A stretch of DNA of 64,000 nt from Burkholderia humptydooensis (GTDB lineage Bacteria > Pseudomonadota > Gammaproteobacteria > Burkholderiales > Burkholderiaceae), in assembly GCF_001513745.1 (NCBI RefSeq), contig NZ_CP013381.1:1-64000 (forward strand), written 5' to 3'. The position numbers and the translations under genes are program-made. The notes under the pieces are model-generated. The model was not told the origin of the DNA. It did not search any database and saw only the letters and a list, made by a program, of their open reading frames with translations. Every line of letters begins with the position of its first letter. Position 1 is the stretch's first letter. Positions 41,315 to 51,307 of the stretch are shown here, one piece after another.

Positions 41315-43218
41315 AGCCCGAGAGCAATCCGGGCGTCGGCCACCATTTCAGCACCGGTTCCGAAATATGGATGCACCGCCTCGCCCTCATTTTGGTGGCA
41401 GTGCGCAATATCATCCTGGCGAGCCTCGCGGCCGGCCTCATCGTCGGTGCGCTCTATTTATGGTTGTTTGCACCGCATGGGTTTTGGCCGGATCTCGCGG
41501 ACAACGTCCTCGCGCATATTCGCAGCACGTTGTACATGACCGCGGCGCCCATGAATTACAGCCGCGACGGCGTCGTGCTCCCGTTGGCGGTCGACCAGGT
41601 CGTCGTCTTGACGGATCCGGTCTGGGGGCACGCTGGGCCCATCGCGCGAAAATTCCTGATCCTCGCGTGCACCGTTGCGATCATCGTCGCGATGCTGATC
41701 GGCACCTACTGGTATGAGTTCGGTCGGGCCGCGATGAAGGATACGCAGATGCGGGGCGCGACGCTCGCAACCGGACCGGAGCTCAAACGGTTGCTGGAGA
41801 AGGCCGACGACGCAAGTCCCTACCAACTCGCCGGCGTGCCGATGCGGAAAAAATCGGAGACGCTTCATACCATCATCACCGGTGCGCAGGGTACCGGCAA
41901 GTCGCAGCAGTTTTTCGCGCTGATGAAGCAGGTCCGCGCGCGCGGCAAGCGCATGATCGTCTATGACCCGTCGGGCGAGTTCACCGCTGCATTCTATCGA
42001 CCGGGCGTCGATATCATCATGAATCCGTTCGACGACCGCGCGCCGAACTGGAATATCTGGCAGGAGATCGAGGAAGAGTATCACTTCGACAATATGGCCT
42101 CCGGCCTGATTCCCAATCCGACCGAAGCGGACCCATTCTGGGCAATGGCCGGACGCGAGGTGTTTCGTGACGTTGTCCAGGTGCTCCAGCGGGAGAACCG
42201 GATGACGAACAAGAATCTGTATTCTTCTGTCGCGCTCAACAACCTCGACGGCATCTACCAGTTGCTGCGAAACACAGCGGGCGCATCGTATGTCGATCCG
42301 ATTACCGAGCGGACCGGCATGTCGTTGAAGATGACAGTCCAGAACCAGTTGTCATCGTTCCGATACCTTCGCGACGACGGTCCGCATTTCTCGATCCGTC
42401 GCTGGATCCAGCAGGAAAGCGACTCGTGGATGTTCATCTCGACGCGCGAGGAAATGCGCGAGGCGATCAAGCCGATCCTTTCGCTTTGGGTCGACATAGC
42501 GATCAAGGCGGTGCTTGGGCTCGATCCAATTCATCAGGAACGCCTTTGGTTTTCGCTGGATGAGCTGCCGACGCTCCAGAAGCTCGACATCCTCAAGCAG
42601 GCACTGACCGGCACGCGGAAATACGGTCTGTGCATGGTACTCGGCGTTCAGGATTTCTCGCAGATCTACGAGGTCTACGGCGTTCACCTGGCGACCACCA
42701 TCATCTCCGGCTGCCAGACGAAACTGTTACTGCGCGTCACCGATGGCGAAGCGGCAAGAAAGCTCGCGGAGCTGATTGGCGAAGGCGAGATCGAGGAAAA
42801 GGACGAATCCGTCAGTTTCGGTCTCAACTCCCAGCGTGACGGTGTGAGCATCGCCAAGCGCCGGCAATTGCGCGACCTCGTGCTGTCGTCGGAGATTCGA
42901 CGCCTCCCCGACATGACCGGCTATCTCGTCGTGCCGGGCAACTATCCGACTGCGCGCGTTTCCTACGAGTACGTTCCGTCGCCCAAGGTTGTGCCGGCCT
43001 TCGTCAAGCGGCGCCCGTTCGGCGAGCTTTTCGCCGGTGGCGGCGCATCGCCTGCGGACGGGCCAACGCCACCGGAGCCGTCATCTGGCTCGCCGGCGAC
43101 CCCCGAGGACTGGACGACCAAGCCTGAGATCCTCGCCGAACCGGTGCAGTACATCGACCCGGACACCGGTGAAGTAGTGTCGACCGGACGCAGTGCGTGG
43201 CAATTCACTCGAATCTGA
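41311..43218 (+). CDS. traD: Type IV coupling protein (TraD/TrwB/VirD4 family)
   Basis: 635 residues. Two membrane helices in the first 130 residues (IILASLAAGLIVGALYLWLF and AIIVAMLIGTYWYEF) anchor the ATPase in the inner membrane. Walker A is GAQGTGKSQQ with K197; the Walker B region is RLWFSLDELPTLQKL. The motif WMFISTREEMRE is usual for the family. It links the relaxase-DNA complex to the secretion channel. The C-terminal 60 residues are Pro/Gly-rich and probably contact substrate. Confidence 0.92.
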   Translation: MKPESNPGVGHHFSTGSEIWMHRLALILVAVRNIILASLAAGLIVGALYLWLFAPHGFWPDLADNVLAHIRSTLYMTAAPMNYSRDGVVLPLAVDQVVVLTDPVWGHAGPIARKFLILACTVAIIVAMLIGTYWYEFGRAAMKDTQMRGATLATGPELKRLLEKADDASPYQLAGVPMRKKSETLHTIITGAQGTGKSQQFFALMKQVRARGKRMIVYDPSGEFTAAFYRPGVDIIMNPFDDRAPNWNIWQEIEEEYHFDNMASGLIPNPTEADPFWAMAGREVFRDVVQVLQRENRMTNKNLYSSVALNNLDGIYQLLRNTAGASYVDPITERTGMSLKMTVQNQLSSFRYLRDDGPHFSIRRWIQQESDSWMFISTREEMREAIKPILSLWVDIAIKAVLGLDPIHQERLWFSLDELPTLQKLDILKQALTGTRKYGLCMVLGVQDFSQIYEVYGVHLATTIISGCQTKLLLRVTDGEAARKLAELIGEGEIEEKDESVSFGLNSQRDGVSIAKRRQLRDLVLSSEIRRLPDMTGYLVVPGNYPTARVSYEYVPSPKVVPAFVKRRPFGELFAGGGASPADGPTPPEPSSGSPATPEDWTTKPEILAEPVQYIDPDTGEVVSTGRSAWQFTRI

Positions 43219-43236
43219 AATCGCGGAGACCAGCCG

Positions 43237-43698
43237 ATGAACCGACGCCTCTTTCTCGCAGCACTTGCCCTCCCTGCCCTCGCCGCTCCGGGCATCGGGA
43301 TCGCTCAAACCGCAGCGGGCCTCGACAACCTGCTCTCGCCGGAAATGGCCTTCCGGATGCACTATCTCCAGGTCGCCAAAGGCTACCTGAGCATCGTATT
43401 TCGGATCGCTCCCGGCTACCGGCTCTATCGCGACAAGATCAGCGTGACGACGCCAACCCCGACGCGCCTGATCTACAACGTCGTGAAACCGCCCGGCACG
43501 ATGCATTTCGACGCGACGCTCGGCAAGACCGTCGAGACCTACGATCGCGAAACCCGAGTCGACGTCATCATGACCGAAGGCCGCCCAGTCGATCTCGTCG
43601 TCACGATCCAGGGATGCGCCGACGTCGGCGTGTGCTTCCCTCCGCTCGAGCGGCGGATTCATCTCGGCCGGCAGTACGACCCGGTACTTGGGTATTAG
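43237..43698 (+). CDS. DsbD N-domain-like periplasmic protein
   Basis: 153 residues. A signal peptide (RRLFLAALALPALAAPGIGI, cleavage near AQT) is followed by a domain like the N-terminal module of DsbD: the end has IQGCADVGVCFPP with the paired cysteines that receive electrons in DsbD. No membrane domain follows, so it would act alone in the periplasm, perhaps passing thiols to the DsbC-like protein encoded at 56414. It is unusual between coupling protein and relaxase. Confidence 0.72.
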   Translation: MNRRLFLAALALPALAAPGIGIAQTAAGLDNLLSPEMAFRMHYLQVAKGYLSIVFRIAPGYRLYRDKISVTTPTPTRLIYNVVKPPGTMHFDATLGKTVETYDRETRVDVIMTEGRPVDLVVTIQGCADVGVCFPPLERRIHLGRQYDPVLGY

Positions 43699-43709
43699 GG
43701 GAACGCGCC

Positions 43710-46535
43710 ATGTTGAGTTTGCACAACGTCAGCAACGCCGCGCAGGCTCAGACCTATTTCGCGAAAGACAACTACTACACCCAGGACGAGAACGCCGAGC
43801 ATTCGGCCTGGTTCGGCAAGGGCGCCGCCACACTCGGCCTGTCGGGAAAGGTCACGCCAGCGCAGTTCATGAATCTGCTCGAGGGGCGCGTCGGTGAGCA
43901 GCAACTCGGCAAGTGGGTGACCGACGAGAAAACCTGCGAGCGGCGCCAGGAGCACCAGCCGGGAATCGACCTGACGTTCTCGGCGCCCAAGAGCGTCTCG
44001 TTGCTTGCCGAGGTCGCCGGCGACAAGGACGTGCGCGCCGCGCATGAGCGGGCCGCCGAGGTTGCGCTCACCTACATCGAGGAGCAGGTCATCCGGACCC
44101 GTGCGACCAAGAACGGGGTTACGTCGCTCGAGTACACCGGCAACATGATCGTCGCCATGTTTCGGCACAACACGAGCCGCGATCTGGATCCCCAGACACA
44201 CACGCACGCGGTGCTGATCAATGCGACGCAGCGCGAAGACGGACAATGGCGGTCGATCGACAACCGCGAGATCTACCAGATCCAGAAACTAGCCGGTGCG
44301 ATCTACAATGCCGAGCTCGCCGGCGGTCTTCAGCAAATCGGGTACCGCCTGACGAACCCGGACAAGAACGGCAATTTCGAAATTCAGGGCGTCTCCCGCG
44401 AGCAGATCGAGCATTTCAGTCAGCGGCGTGCGGCAATGAAGGAGGTGCTCGAAAAGCAAAACACGACGCTCGATGCGGCGAGCGCCGCCGAAAAAGAGCG
44501 TGCGGCGCTGGCGACGCGCGACCGAAAGAAGGATGTCGACCACCAGGAATTGCTCGACGATTGGAACGCCCGCGCCGAGGAGCACGATATCGATCTGGAC
44601 GGATTGCGTGCGGCTACGGCAAAGCGTAAGGAGGACGGGATCGGCATCCCGCAACGTCTCACGGGGCGCGACGCGATGTCGTTCGCCGCGGCGCAACTGA
44701 TCGAGCGCGAGGTGGCGGTCGACAAGATCGATCTCGTCAAGACCGCCATCGAACACGGGACCGGGCGGGTTGGTGCCCGGGAGGTCCTGAGCGCGTTCGA
44801 CGATCTCGAGAAGAAAGGCGATCTGATCGCCCTTCCCGATGACAAATACACCACGCGCAAGATGTTCCAGAGCGAGCGCTGGGCGATCGACTTCGTTCGC
44901 CAGCAAAAGGACCGCGCACCGATCGTGCTGGATGCCGCGACGGTCACGCAGCGGATCGCCGCGTCCGAGAAGGAACAGCCGTTCCCGTACGCTACGGGGC
45001 AGAAAGACGCGATCGTTCTGGCCTTGACGTCGCCGGACCGCTTCGTCGCGGTCCAGGGCCTCGCCGGCACCGGCAAAACGACCATGTTGCGCACCCTGAA
45101 CGACATCGCGGTCTCGGAAGGCTATGTCGTGCGCGGAATGGCGCCGACCGGCGCCGCTTCCAAGATTATGGTCAAGGAGACCGGAATCGCCGCCGATACT
45201 GTCGCGATGTTCCAGATCAAAGAGCGGCAGCTGCAGAAGGACATCGAGTTCGCCAAGCAGTTCGCGCCGGATTTCGTGCGGCGGCCGGAACTGTGGGTCG
45301 TCGACGAGTCGTCGTTTCTAGCGCAGCGCCAACTGGCGCAGATCCACAACCTGGCCGAGAAGGCGAACGCGAAGGTGGTCTATTTAGGCGACAAGCTGCA
45401 ACTGCAGGGAGTGGAAGCCGGCAAGCCGTTCGAACTGGCCCAGGGCCATGGGATCGCAACCGCGCACATGACGGAAATCAACCGTCAAAAGACGCCGCAC
45501 ATGCAGAAGGCCGTCGACATCATTACCGGCCGTAACTTACTCAAGGCGGGCGAGCGGCTGACCGATATCGAGCTGAAGCGCAATCTCCAGTCATTCGACT
45601 ATCTTGCACGCCAGGGCAAGGTGACCGAGACCGAAGACGTGCTCGGCGATGCGAAAAGCCGTTACTTTGCCATGTCTCCCGAGGAGCGGGCCGCCAGTAT
45701 CGTCATCACCCCGCTGAACAAGGATCGTGTCTCGCTCAACGACGACATCCGCGCGGAGATGTGGGCACGACGGGAACTCAAGGGGCGCGAGTCCGCCCTA
45801 GAAATCCTTGTCTCAAAGGGGTGGACTCGCGCGATGATCAAGGAAGCGCAGTACTACACGCCGGGCGACGTTGTGCGCTTCAACCGCGACTACCAGCAGA
45901 TCGACGCCAGCAAAGGCGATTATGCGCGGGTCTTGGGTGTGGATCACGAGCTCGGTGTCGTGACGATAGAGAAGCGCGACGGCACCAGACTCGACTGGGA
46001 GCCCGCGAAACACAACAAGGTCGAGGTCTACGACAGGGAGCAGCGCCAACTCGCGGTCGGTGACGTGATTCGGCTCACCCGAAACGACGACACGTTCAAG
46101 AATGGTGAAACGGCGAAAGTCATCGGGCTGCAGGGCGGGCTCGCGGTGCTGGAGGTTTCGGACAAGGCTGCTACCTCCCACCACCATGTCAATCTCAACA
46201 CCAGTCAGCACTGGGACCACGCCTATACGTCGACGATCCACGCAGCGCAAGGCGCGTCCAAAGCACAGGTGATCTTCGTGATCAACATGCCGGACATCGA
46301 CCCGGAGAAGCCCAAGCAGGCAGAGCAGATGCTCGCGGGATTCGCCAAAGTATTCGGCGATCGCAGCTACTATGTCGGCGTGACGCGCGCGTCACGCGAC
46401 ATCGCGATCGTTACGAACGACGTCGGCTTGACCAGGCAGGCCATCACGCAGCAGCAGGACAAGACCACCTCGATCGGGGCGCAGGGCGAGCACGACAGAT
46501 CTGATGATGTTCAAAGGAAGGAACGGGAGATTTAG
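43710..46535 (+). CDS. traI: MOBF relaxase-helicase (TraI/TrwC family)
   Basis: 941 residues, close to TrwC in length. The N-terminal relaxase has the tandem catalytic tyrosines Y22-Y23, and the metal-binding His set H153, H164 and H166 (in QTHTHA). The RecD-like helicase has Walker A GLAGTGKTTM with K456 and later helicase boxes (LWVVDESSFL, YTSTIHAAQGASKAQVIFVI). It nicks oriT, stays bound to the 5' end and unwinds DNA. The start ATG follows AGGGGAACGCGCC. Confidence 0.95.
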   Translation: MLSLHNVSNAAQAQTYFAKDNYYTQDENAEHSAWFGKGAATLGLSGKVTPAQFMNLLEGRVGEQQLGKWVTDEKTCERRQEHQPGIDLTFSAPKSVSLLAEVAGDKDVRAAHERAAEVALTYIEEQVIRTRATKNGVTSLEYTGNMIVAMFRHNTSRDLDPQTHTHAVLINATQREDGQWRSIDNREIYQIQKLAGAIYNAELAGGLQQIGYRLTNPDKNGNFEIQGVSREQIEHFSQRRAAMKEVLEKQNTTLDAASAAEKERAALATRDRKKDVDHQELLDDWNARAEEHDIDLDGLRAATAKRKEDGIGIPQRLTGRDAMSFAAAQLIEREVAVDKIDLVKTAIEHGTGRVGAREVLSAFDDLEKKGDLIALPDDKYTTRKMFQSERWAIDFVRQQKDRAPIVLDAATVTQRIAASEKEQPFPYATGQKDAIVLALTSPDRFVAVQGLAGTGKTTMLRTLNDIAVSEGYVVRGMAPTGAASKIMVKETGIAADTVAMFQIKERQLQKDIEFAKQFAPDFVRRPELWVVDESSFLAQRQLAQIHNLAEKANAKVVYLGDKLQLQGVEAGKPFELAQGHGIATAHMTEINRQKTPHMQKAVDIITGRNLLKAGERLTDIELKRNLQSFDYLARQGKVTETEDVLGDAKSRYFAMSPEERAASIVITPLNKDRVSLNDDIRAEMWARRELKGRESALEILVSKGWTRAMIKEAQYYTPGDVVRFNRDYQQIDASKGDYARVLGVDHELGVVTIEKRDGTRLDWEPAKHNKVEVYDREQRQLAVGDVIRLTRNDDTFKNGETAKVIGLQGGLAVLEVSDKAATSHHHVNLNTSQHWDHAYTSTIHAAQGASKAQVIFVINMPDIDPEKPKQAEQMLAGFAKVFGDRSYYVGVTRASRDIAIVTNDVGLTRQAITQQQDKTTSIGAQGEHDRSDDVQRKEREI

Positions 46536-46688
46536 ATGCACCGAGGCTTGCCAACGACGGTAACGTCTGGTGACGCTCCGGTCCCGGCCTTCAACGTTCT
46601 TGCCGACACGCAAGCTCATGACTTGTATCAAGCTGTAGCCAGCGCCTTATTGATCACGGGCGACCCCAGCGCGCTTGCGCGCGTTTAA
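46536..46688 (+). CDS. Small hypothetical protein, 50 residues
   Basis: The ATG directly follows the traI stop; reads MHRGLPTTVTSGDAPVPAFN and ends SALARV. No family recognised. It overlaps the 3' end of the opposing AraC gene by 35 bases, which argues for caution. Confidence 0.3.
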   Translation: MHRGLPTTVTSGDAPVPAFNVLADTQAHDLYQAVASALLITGDPSALARV

Positions 46689-47661
46689 GCGCGAAACTTG
46701 AGCCATATCCGAGCTCACGAGCCAATGTCTTGGCGGAACCTGGACCTGCCTGCAGCAATTCTGCCGCGCGAGCCTTTCGAACTTCGTCGCGGAGCCCGCG
46801 AAATGTCACGCCCGACCGCTCGAACTCGCGCTGCATGCCGCGGTGGGATACCCCAAGCCTTTCAGCCAATTCCGTGGAATGCACTCCGCCGTAGCTGTCA
46901 TGTAACAGTTGCAGCGCCATCGTGACTAGTTGCTCTGGTTTCCACGCTTCAAATTCTCGCTCACGCTGCGCGCATAGGTGCTTTGCGAGTTCGAACTCTA
47001 TTTCATGCCGGTATCTAAGGCGAGTTTCAAGCTCCTTTCTGGGAAAGATGATAGATGTTTTAGCCGCCTCAAACTCTACATCGCAACCGAGCAATTCGCG
47101 ATACCGACGAGCGTTTTGCGGTCTTGCGAAATCTAACGTAATCCGCTTGTACGCAGGTTGATAGCCCAGCAGGTCCTCTATCTCGCGCTTGAAAGCCGCG
47201 GCGGCCATCCCCGTGTTAAGGGCTCTGAGGTCCGATCGGTATTTGTACCCACTGATCGTGACCACTGCGTCGTCCTCGCCTTCGCCTAACTCAGTATCAA
47301 AGTACGAAATCGCCAGCCGTGGAAATGTGTAACCGAGTCGAAGTGCAGCTCCTAGCGTCGGACTGACAAGCATCGCATGTCCGCGGACACCATATGCGGT
47401 GACCGGGATCGATTGGCCGATCGTGACGCCAATCGACTCGTCGCCTGTTACCCGAAGGGCATTTGCAAAGACAATCAGCTCCTGCGCATGAGATACGACT
47501 AACGCGGGCCGAGAGAGATCCGTTGTCGTTATCCCCGACCCCTGGAGGAGATCCGAAACCGAGTACCCTGCGCGCTCGAGCACGCGAACTGCAATGATGA
47601 TGGTGTGCAATGGGGCGGGACGCCGGCTTGCGAGATCGACGCCGGAGGTTCGTTGGGCCAT
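46654..47661 (-). CDS. AraC-family transcriptional regulator
   Basis: 335 residues. The N-terminal 200 residues resemble the arabinose-binding-like domain of OruR/ArgR-type AraC proteins (RVLERAGYSVSDLLQGSGIT). The C-terminal DNA-binding domain has STELAERLGVSHRGMQREFE and ELGYGSSFALKRAQARW, the two HTH units; the usual closing SPxxYR is missing, so the protein ends slightly early. It lies two bases after the GNAT gene, leftward, and divergent from the permease operon, which it probably controls. Confidence 0.82.
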   Translation of the reverse strand: MAQRTSGVDLASRRPAPLHTIIIAVRVLERAGYSVSDLLQGSGITTTDLSRPALVVSHAQELIVFANALRVTGDESIGVTIGQSIPVTAYGVRGHAMLVSPTLGAALRLGYTFPRLAISYFDTELGEGEDDAVVTISGYKYRSDLRALNTGMAAAAFKREIEDLLGYQPAYKRITLDFARPQNARRYRELLGCDVEFEAAKTSIIFPRKELETRLRYRHEIEFELAKHLCAQREREFEAWKPEQLVTMALQLLHDSYGGVHSTELAERLGVSHRGMQREFERSGVTFRGLRDEVRKARAAELLQAGPGSAKTLARELGYGSSFALKRAQARWGRP

Positions 47662-47663
47662 TC

Positions 47664-48092
47664 TTATCGACCCTCGAGTCGTTTCCTGAACACGACTTGA
47701 ACGCCGTAGGCATCGAAGTCGCCGCGTATCCAGCCTCGACGTTGATAGAAGTGGTCAGCGTTGGATCCTGGATCGGTGACGAGTGTGACTTCTTCAACGC
47801 CCTTCGATTTCAGCCAATCGAGGGATCTGTTCAACAACTCGCCACCGATGCCACGTCCATGATAGGTCGGGCGGACAAACAGCGCACCGATCATCGGCAC
47901 GTCGCCCAATATTGGCAGGCACACGCCAGCTGCCACCCCAGTCGACGAATCCGTGCAGATCCACCCGCCTCCCTGGTCTATTTGAGCGACGAGCAGGCTC
48001 CGGTCCAGCAAATGGACTTGATGTGGATAAATACGGTTCTCCCGGACCGAAAATCGTACATCGTAGAAATTTCCGAGATCGCTTTCTACCAT
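47664..48092 (-). CDS. GNAT-family N-acetyltransferase
   Basis: 142 residues from ATG (MVESDLGNFYDVRFSVRENR). The acetyl-CoA signature VRPTYHGRGIGGELLNRSLD is intact, then HFYQRRGW closes the fold. It is the first gene of the leftward pair with the AraC gene. Polyamine acetylation is a tempting role beside a polyamine-type transporter but is only inference. Confidence 0.82.
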   Translation of the reverse strand: MVESDLGNFYDVRFSVRENRIYPHQVHLLDRSLLVAQIDQGGGWICTDSSTGVAAGVCLPILGDVPMIGALFVRPTYHGRGIGGELLNRSLDWLKSKGVEEVTLVTDPGSNADHFYQRRGWIRGDFDAYGVQVVFRKRLEGR

Positions 48093-48347
48093 GGACCTAT
48101 ATGAAAAGTGGGAAGCACTATCTATTTTCAATGTCGTGATCCATTTATTAATGACAGTTGTCAACGAGCGAGACCTGTGCTCGTCGGTGAATAATACGAT
48201 ATCGCCCTTGCGCTAAAATTGTGCTGGCGCGAAGAGTGTCCATTTTGGCGCAAACTGTGCACTAACGCTATTGCGGTGCCGCAGAATCTCGGTAAGCTCT
48301 GGTCTGTCCACGGCGCAATACCAGCGCAAAATTTTGGAACCGGGGCC
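48093..48347. promoter_or_regulatory. Divergent promoter region of the transport cargo
   Basis: About 250 bases, AT-rich in the left half, between the leftward GNAT/AraC pair and the rightward permease. GCGCAAAATT and its near copies (TGGCGCAAACTG, AGCGCAAAATTT, GCGCTAAAATTG) recur at about 48211, 48246 and 48325, possible regulator sites. Confidence 0.45.
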
Positions 48348-50114
48348 ATGAGCATTCTGCGTATTTGGGACACTCCACAAGCAAAAACAACGCTGCATTT
48401 CGGATGCTGGCCGGCAGCTATTGTGCTTGCCGTCGGTATTTTAATTCCGTTACTTATTGTGCTTTATGTTTCATTTTGCGAACCGCTCGATTTTGGTGGT
48501 GTTGCGTGGACAAAACACTCCTTCGCTGGATATTTCAACTTGATCTTGGACAGGGATTTCGACGGAAATCTGACTTATCGATCTGCGTATCTTCTTGTTT
48601 TCACGAGGTCCCTTCTCTTCGCGACAGCTACTACCGTCATTTGCTTTCTTCTCGGGTTTCCGACGGCGCTGTACATCGCAACGCAGGCGGCCAGCCGCAG
48701 GTCGCTCTTCCTTCTACTCGTTTCAGCACCCTTCGTCGTAAGTCTCGTGGTACGGGCCTACGGCTGGGTCATTTTGCTGGCGGACGGCGGCATTGTGAAC
48801 GAGGCAGCCAACCGCCTGCTTGGCCAGGTGACTGGATTGGGGCTGCTGTATACCGATATCGCAACCATGATCGGCCTGGTTTCGATCTTTTTCCCGTTTA
48901 TGGTTTTGCCGCTCTACGTCAGTTTTCGGGAATTCGATTTCGAAGTTGCCGAGGCAGCATCCACCCTTGGCGCGACGCCGTGGCAGGTACTAACGCGCAT
49001 CCTGATTCCGGCATGCGCGACGGGTATTCGCGCCGGCGTTGCGTTGATCTTCGTGCCGGCGCTCGGCTCTTATGTGATCCCTGATCTGTTAGGCGGCGCA
49101 AAGTCTATGATGATCGGAAATGTAGTCCAGCTCGCCTTCACCTCGGATCGCAACTGGCCGATGGGTGCATCGCTTTCAATTGCCTTGCTCTGCATCGTCG
49201 TCGCGGTCACTTGGTTCGCGCGGCGCACGCCGCTCGACGTGAATCAAGGTGGTATCGGTCGAGACGCACGTGTGCCATTTCCGGGCGTCGAATGGATTGC
49301 GGTGCCTACAGTTGCGTTTCTGTATTTCCCCATCGCTGCGCTGATCATCACGAGTTTCATCGACGGGCCGTCGGCGCTTATTTTGAGCGGATGGGGCGTT
49401 AAGGGTTACCGCGACATCATGGACGACCCCAATCTATTGCGCGCCGCGTGGACTTCGTTGACGTTGGCAAGCGCAACCGTTTGCATCGTGAGCGTGTTGT
49501 CCGTCGCCGCCGCGGTCACGATCGGATCGACGCGTGGTCGCGCTCTGACAGTCTTCGAGGAGGCAATGAAGTTGCCGCTCGTAGTGCCGGAAATCGTGCT
49601 CGCCGTGGCAACCCTGTTGGCTTTTTCCGTAATGACGATCGAACTAGACTTTGCCACGCTGGTTTTTTCGCACGTCGTTTTCTGCCTTCCCGTCGCGTAC
49701 ATTCCGATTCGCGCGGCGGTGATGAAAATCGATAACGATCTGCTCGACGCGGCCGCAACCCTATCGGCAACACCATGGAGTACTTTCTGGAGTGTCACGT
49801 TGCCACTGATCTGGCCAGGTGTGCTGACCGGCGCGATTCTGAGTTTTGTGACATCGCTCGATGATTTTGTTACGTCCTATTTTCTGGGCGGCGCCGGCCT
49901 CATCACGCTGCCGACATACATCTACGGCGCATTGAAAGTCGGGCTGACGCCGAAGATCAGTGCGATATCCACTATCGTGATCGTAACGTCCGTCGTACTT
50001 GTGGTTCTCAGTGCATTCGTCAACAAAAGAGGTCGGTCACGCGACAGGGACGCTGTACTGCCCCCCGCGCTTCCGACCGCGACCGCGGTTCAACTTTCAG
50101 GGAATCTTGGATGA
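48348..50114 (+). CDS. Fused PotB-PotC-type ABC permease
   Basis: 588 residues from ATG (MSILRIWDTPQAKTTLHFGC). Two permease halves in one chain: the first has the EAA loop FEVAEAASTLGATPWQVLTR, the second LLDAAATLSATPWSTFWSVT. Each half has about six membrane helices. Normal PotB and PotC are separate proteins, so this is a fusion. Family members import spermidine, putrescine or similar cations. The following binding-protein gene overlaps by four bases. Composition is lower in GC than the transfer genes on both sides. Confidence 0.85.
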   Translation: MSILRIWDTPQAKTTLHFGCWPAAIVLAVGILIPLLIVLYVSFCEPLDFGGVAWTKHSFAGYFNLILDRDFDGNLTYRSAYLLVFTRSLLFATATTVICFLLGFPTALYIATQAASRRSLFLLLVSAPFVVSLVVRAYGWVILLADGGIVNEAANRLLGQVTGLGLLYTDIATMIGLVSIFFPFMVLPLYVSFREFDFEVAEAASTLGATPWQVLTRILIPACATGIRAGVALIFVPALGSYVIPDLLGGAKSMMIGNVVQLAFTSDRNWPMGASLSIALLCIVVAVTWFARRTPLDVNQGGIGRDARVPFPGVEWIAVPTVAFLYFPIAALIITSFIDGPSALILSGWGVKGYRDIMDDPNLLRAAWTSLTLASATVCIVSVLSVAAAVTIGSTRGRALTVFEEAMKLPLVVPEIVLAVATLLAFSVMTIELDFATLVFSHVVFCLPVAYIPIRAAVMKIDNDLLDAAATLSATPWSTFWSVTLPLIWPGVLTGAILSFVTSLDDFVTSYFLGGAGLITLPTYIYGALKVGLTPKISAISTIVIVTSVVLVVLSAFVNKRGRSRDRDAVLPPALPTATAVQLSGNLG

Positions 50115-51136
50115 AAAAGCTATTGCTCGCTGCTGCATGCTCGATCGCGCTACACGGCCAGGCCGCGGAAGTGCATTTCGCAAACTGGCCGGACTACTTT
50201 CCGACGTCTCTCCTAGCCAAGTTCCAGAAGGAAACGGGAATCAAAGCCACGCTGGATACGTACGACAGCGACGCGACGTTGCTCACCAAGCTGCAGGCGG
50301 GGGCCGGAAACTACGATGTGGTCGTCGCCGGCGACTATTACGTGCCAATCCTGGCAAAGGGGGGACTGCTCCTGAAGCTCGACAAGACCCGGCTGCCGAA
50401 CTCGTCGAATATCAAGCCAGAGTACCTGCATCCGCCATTCGATCCGAACCGGGATTACGCGATGCCGTACACCATCGTGCTGACTGGGGTCTCATATGAC
50501 AGTGCCCGCGTAGCTGGCGGCACTCTTCCAGATACATGGCGGTCCTTTTTCGAACCGAGCGAGAAGCTTCGCGGGCAGATTGCCGATCTCGATGTTCAGG
50601 AGGAGCTCTACATGGCGGCCAGTTGGTATCTTGGTCAGGATGAATGTACGGAGAAGCCCGCGGATGCGAAGCGTGTGCTCGACGTGTTGCTCAAACAGAA
50701 GCCGTACGTGAAGGTGTACAGCAACGACGGGACGATTGATCGAATTGCTTCTCGGCAAGTCGTTGTTCAGCAGAATTGGAATGGCGCGACGGTTCGAGCG
50801 CAAGAGATGCTCCCATCCATCCGATTCTCATACCCGAAGGAGGGTGTCCGCCTATTCATGGATAGCTTGCTGATCCCGGCCAAAGCGAAGAACGTTGACG
50901 CGGCATACACATTCGTGAACTGGATGATGAAGCCGGAAAATATCGCGGTTGTCTCGAATGCACAGAAGTACGACAACGAGATCTCGGGAGCCGAGCAGTT
51001 TATGGATCCGGACATCCTTTCGAACCCGGCCATCGTTACCCCGGCATCGCTAAGGGGGCGGTTGCGCCCCTACAAACCTTGTTCGCCGGCGGCCTTGGCA
51101 TTGCGTAGCAAGGTCTGGGCGAAGCTGAAGGAGTAG
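50111..51136 (+). CDS. Spermidine/putrescine-type substrate-binding protein
   Basis: 341 residues with a signal peptide (KKLLLAAACSIALHGQA, cleavage before AEVHF). FANWPDYFPTSLLAKFQKET and DVVVAGDYYVPILAKGGLL are the PotD-like opening; the ligand pocket pattern continues with YAMPYTIVLTGVSYD. It overlaps the permease stop in ATGA. No ATPase (PotA) gene follows, so the importer must borrow one or be incomplete. Confidence 0.85.
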   Translation: MKKLLLAAACSIALHGQAAEVHFANWPDYFPTSLLAKFQKETGIKATLDTYDSDATLLTKLQAGAGNYDVVVAGDYYVPILAKGGLLLKLDKTRLPNSSNIKPEYLHPPFDPNRDYAMPYTIVLTGVSYDSARVAGGTLPDTWRSFFEPSEKLRGQIADLDVQEELYMAASWYLGQDECTEKPADAKRVLDVLLKQKPYVKVYSNDGTIDRIASRQVVVQQNWNGATVRAQEMLPSIRFSYPKEGVRLFMDSLLIPAKAKNVDAAYTFVNWMMKPENIAVVSNAQKYDNEISGAEQFMDPDILSNPAIVTPASLRGRLRPYKPCSPAALALRSKVWAKLKE

Positions 51137-51307
51137 TCCCAGGACCCATGACCTTGCGAACCCAGGCCCGGGACGGTTCCGTATGAAAAAACAAGTTGAC
51201 GAGACTGCTGTAGCAAAATACTATATTTTGAAACTTCAAGATATGACAATGTGACAACCCGGAAGCGAAAATTCGACACTAAGTTAGATAAAGATCGCCG
51301 TAGCGAT

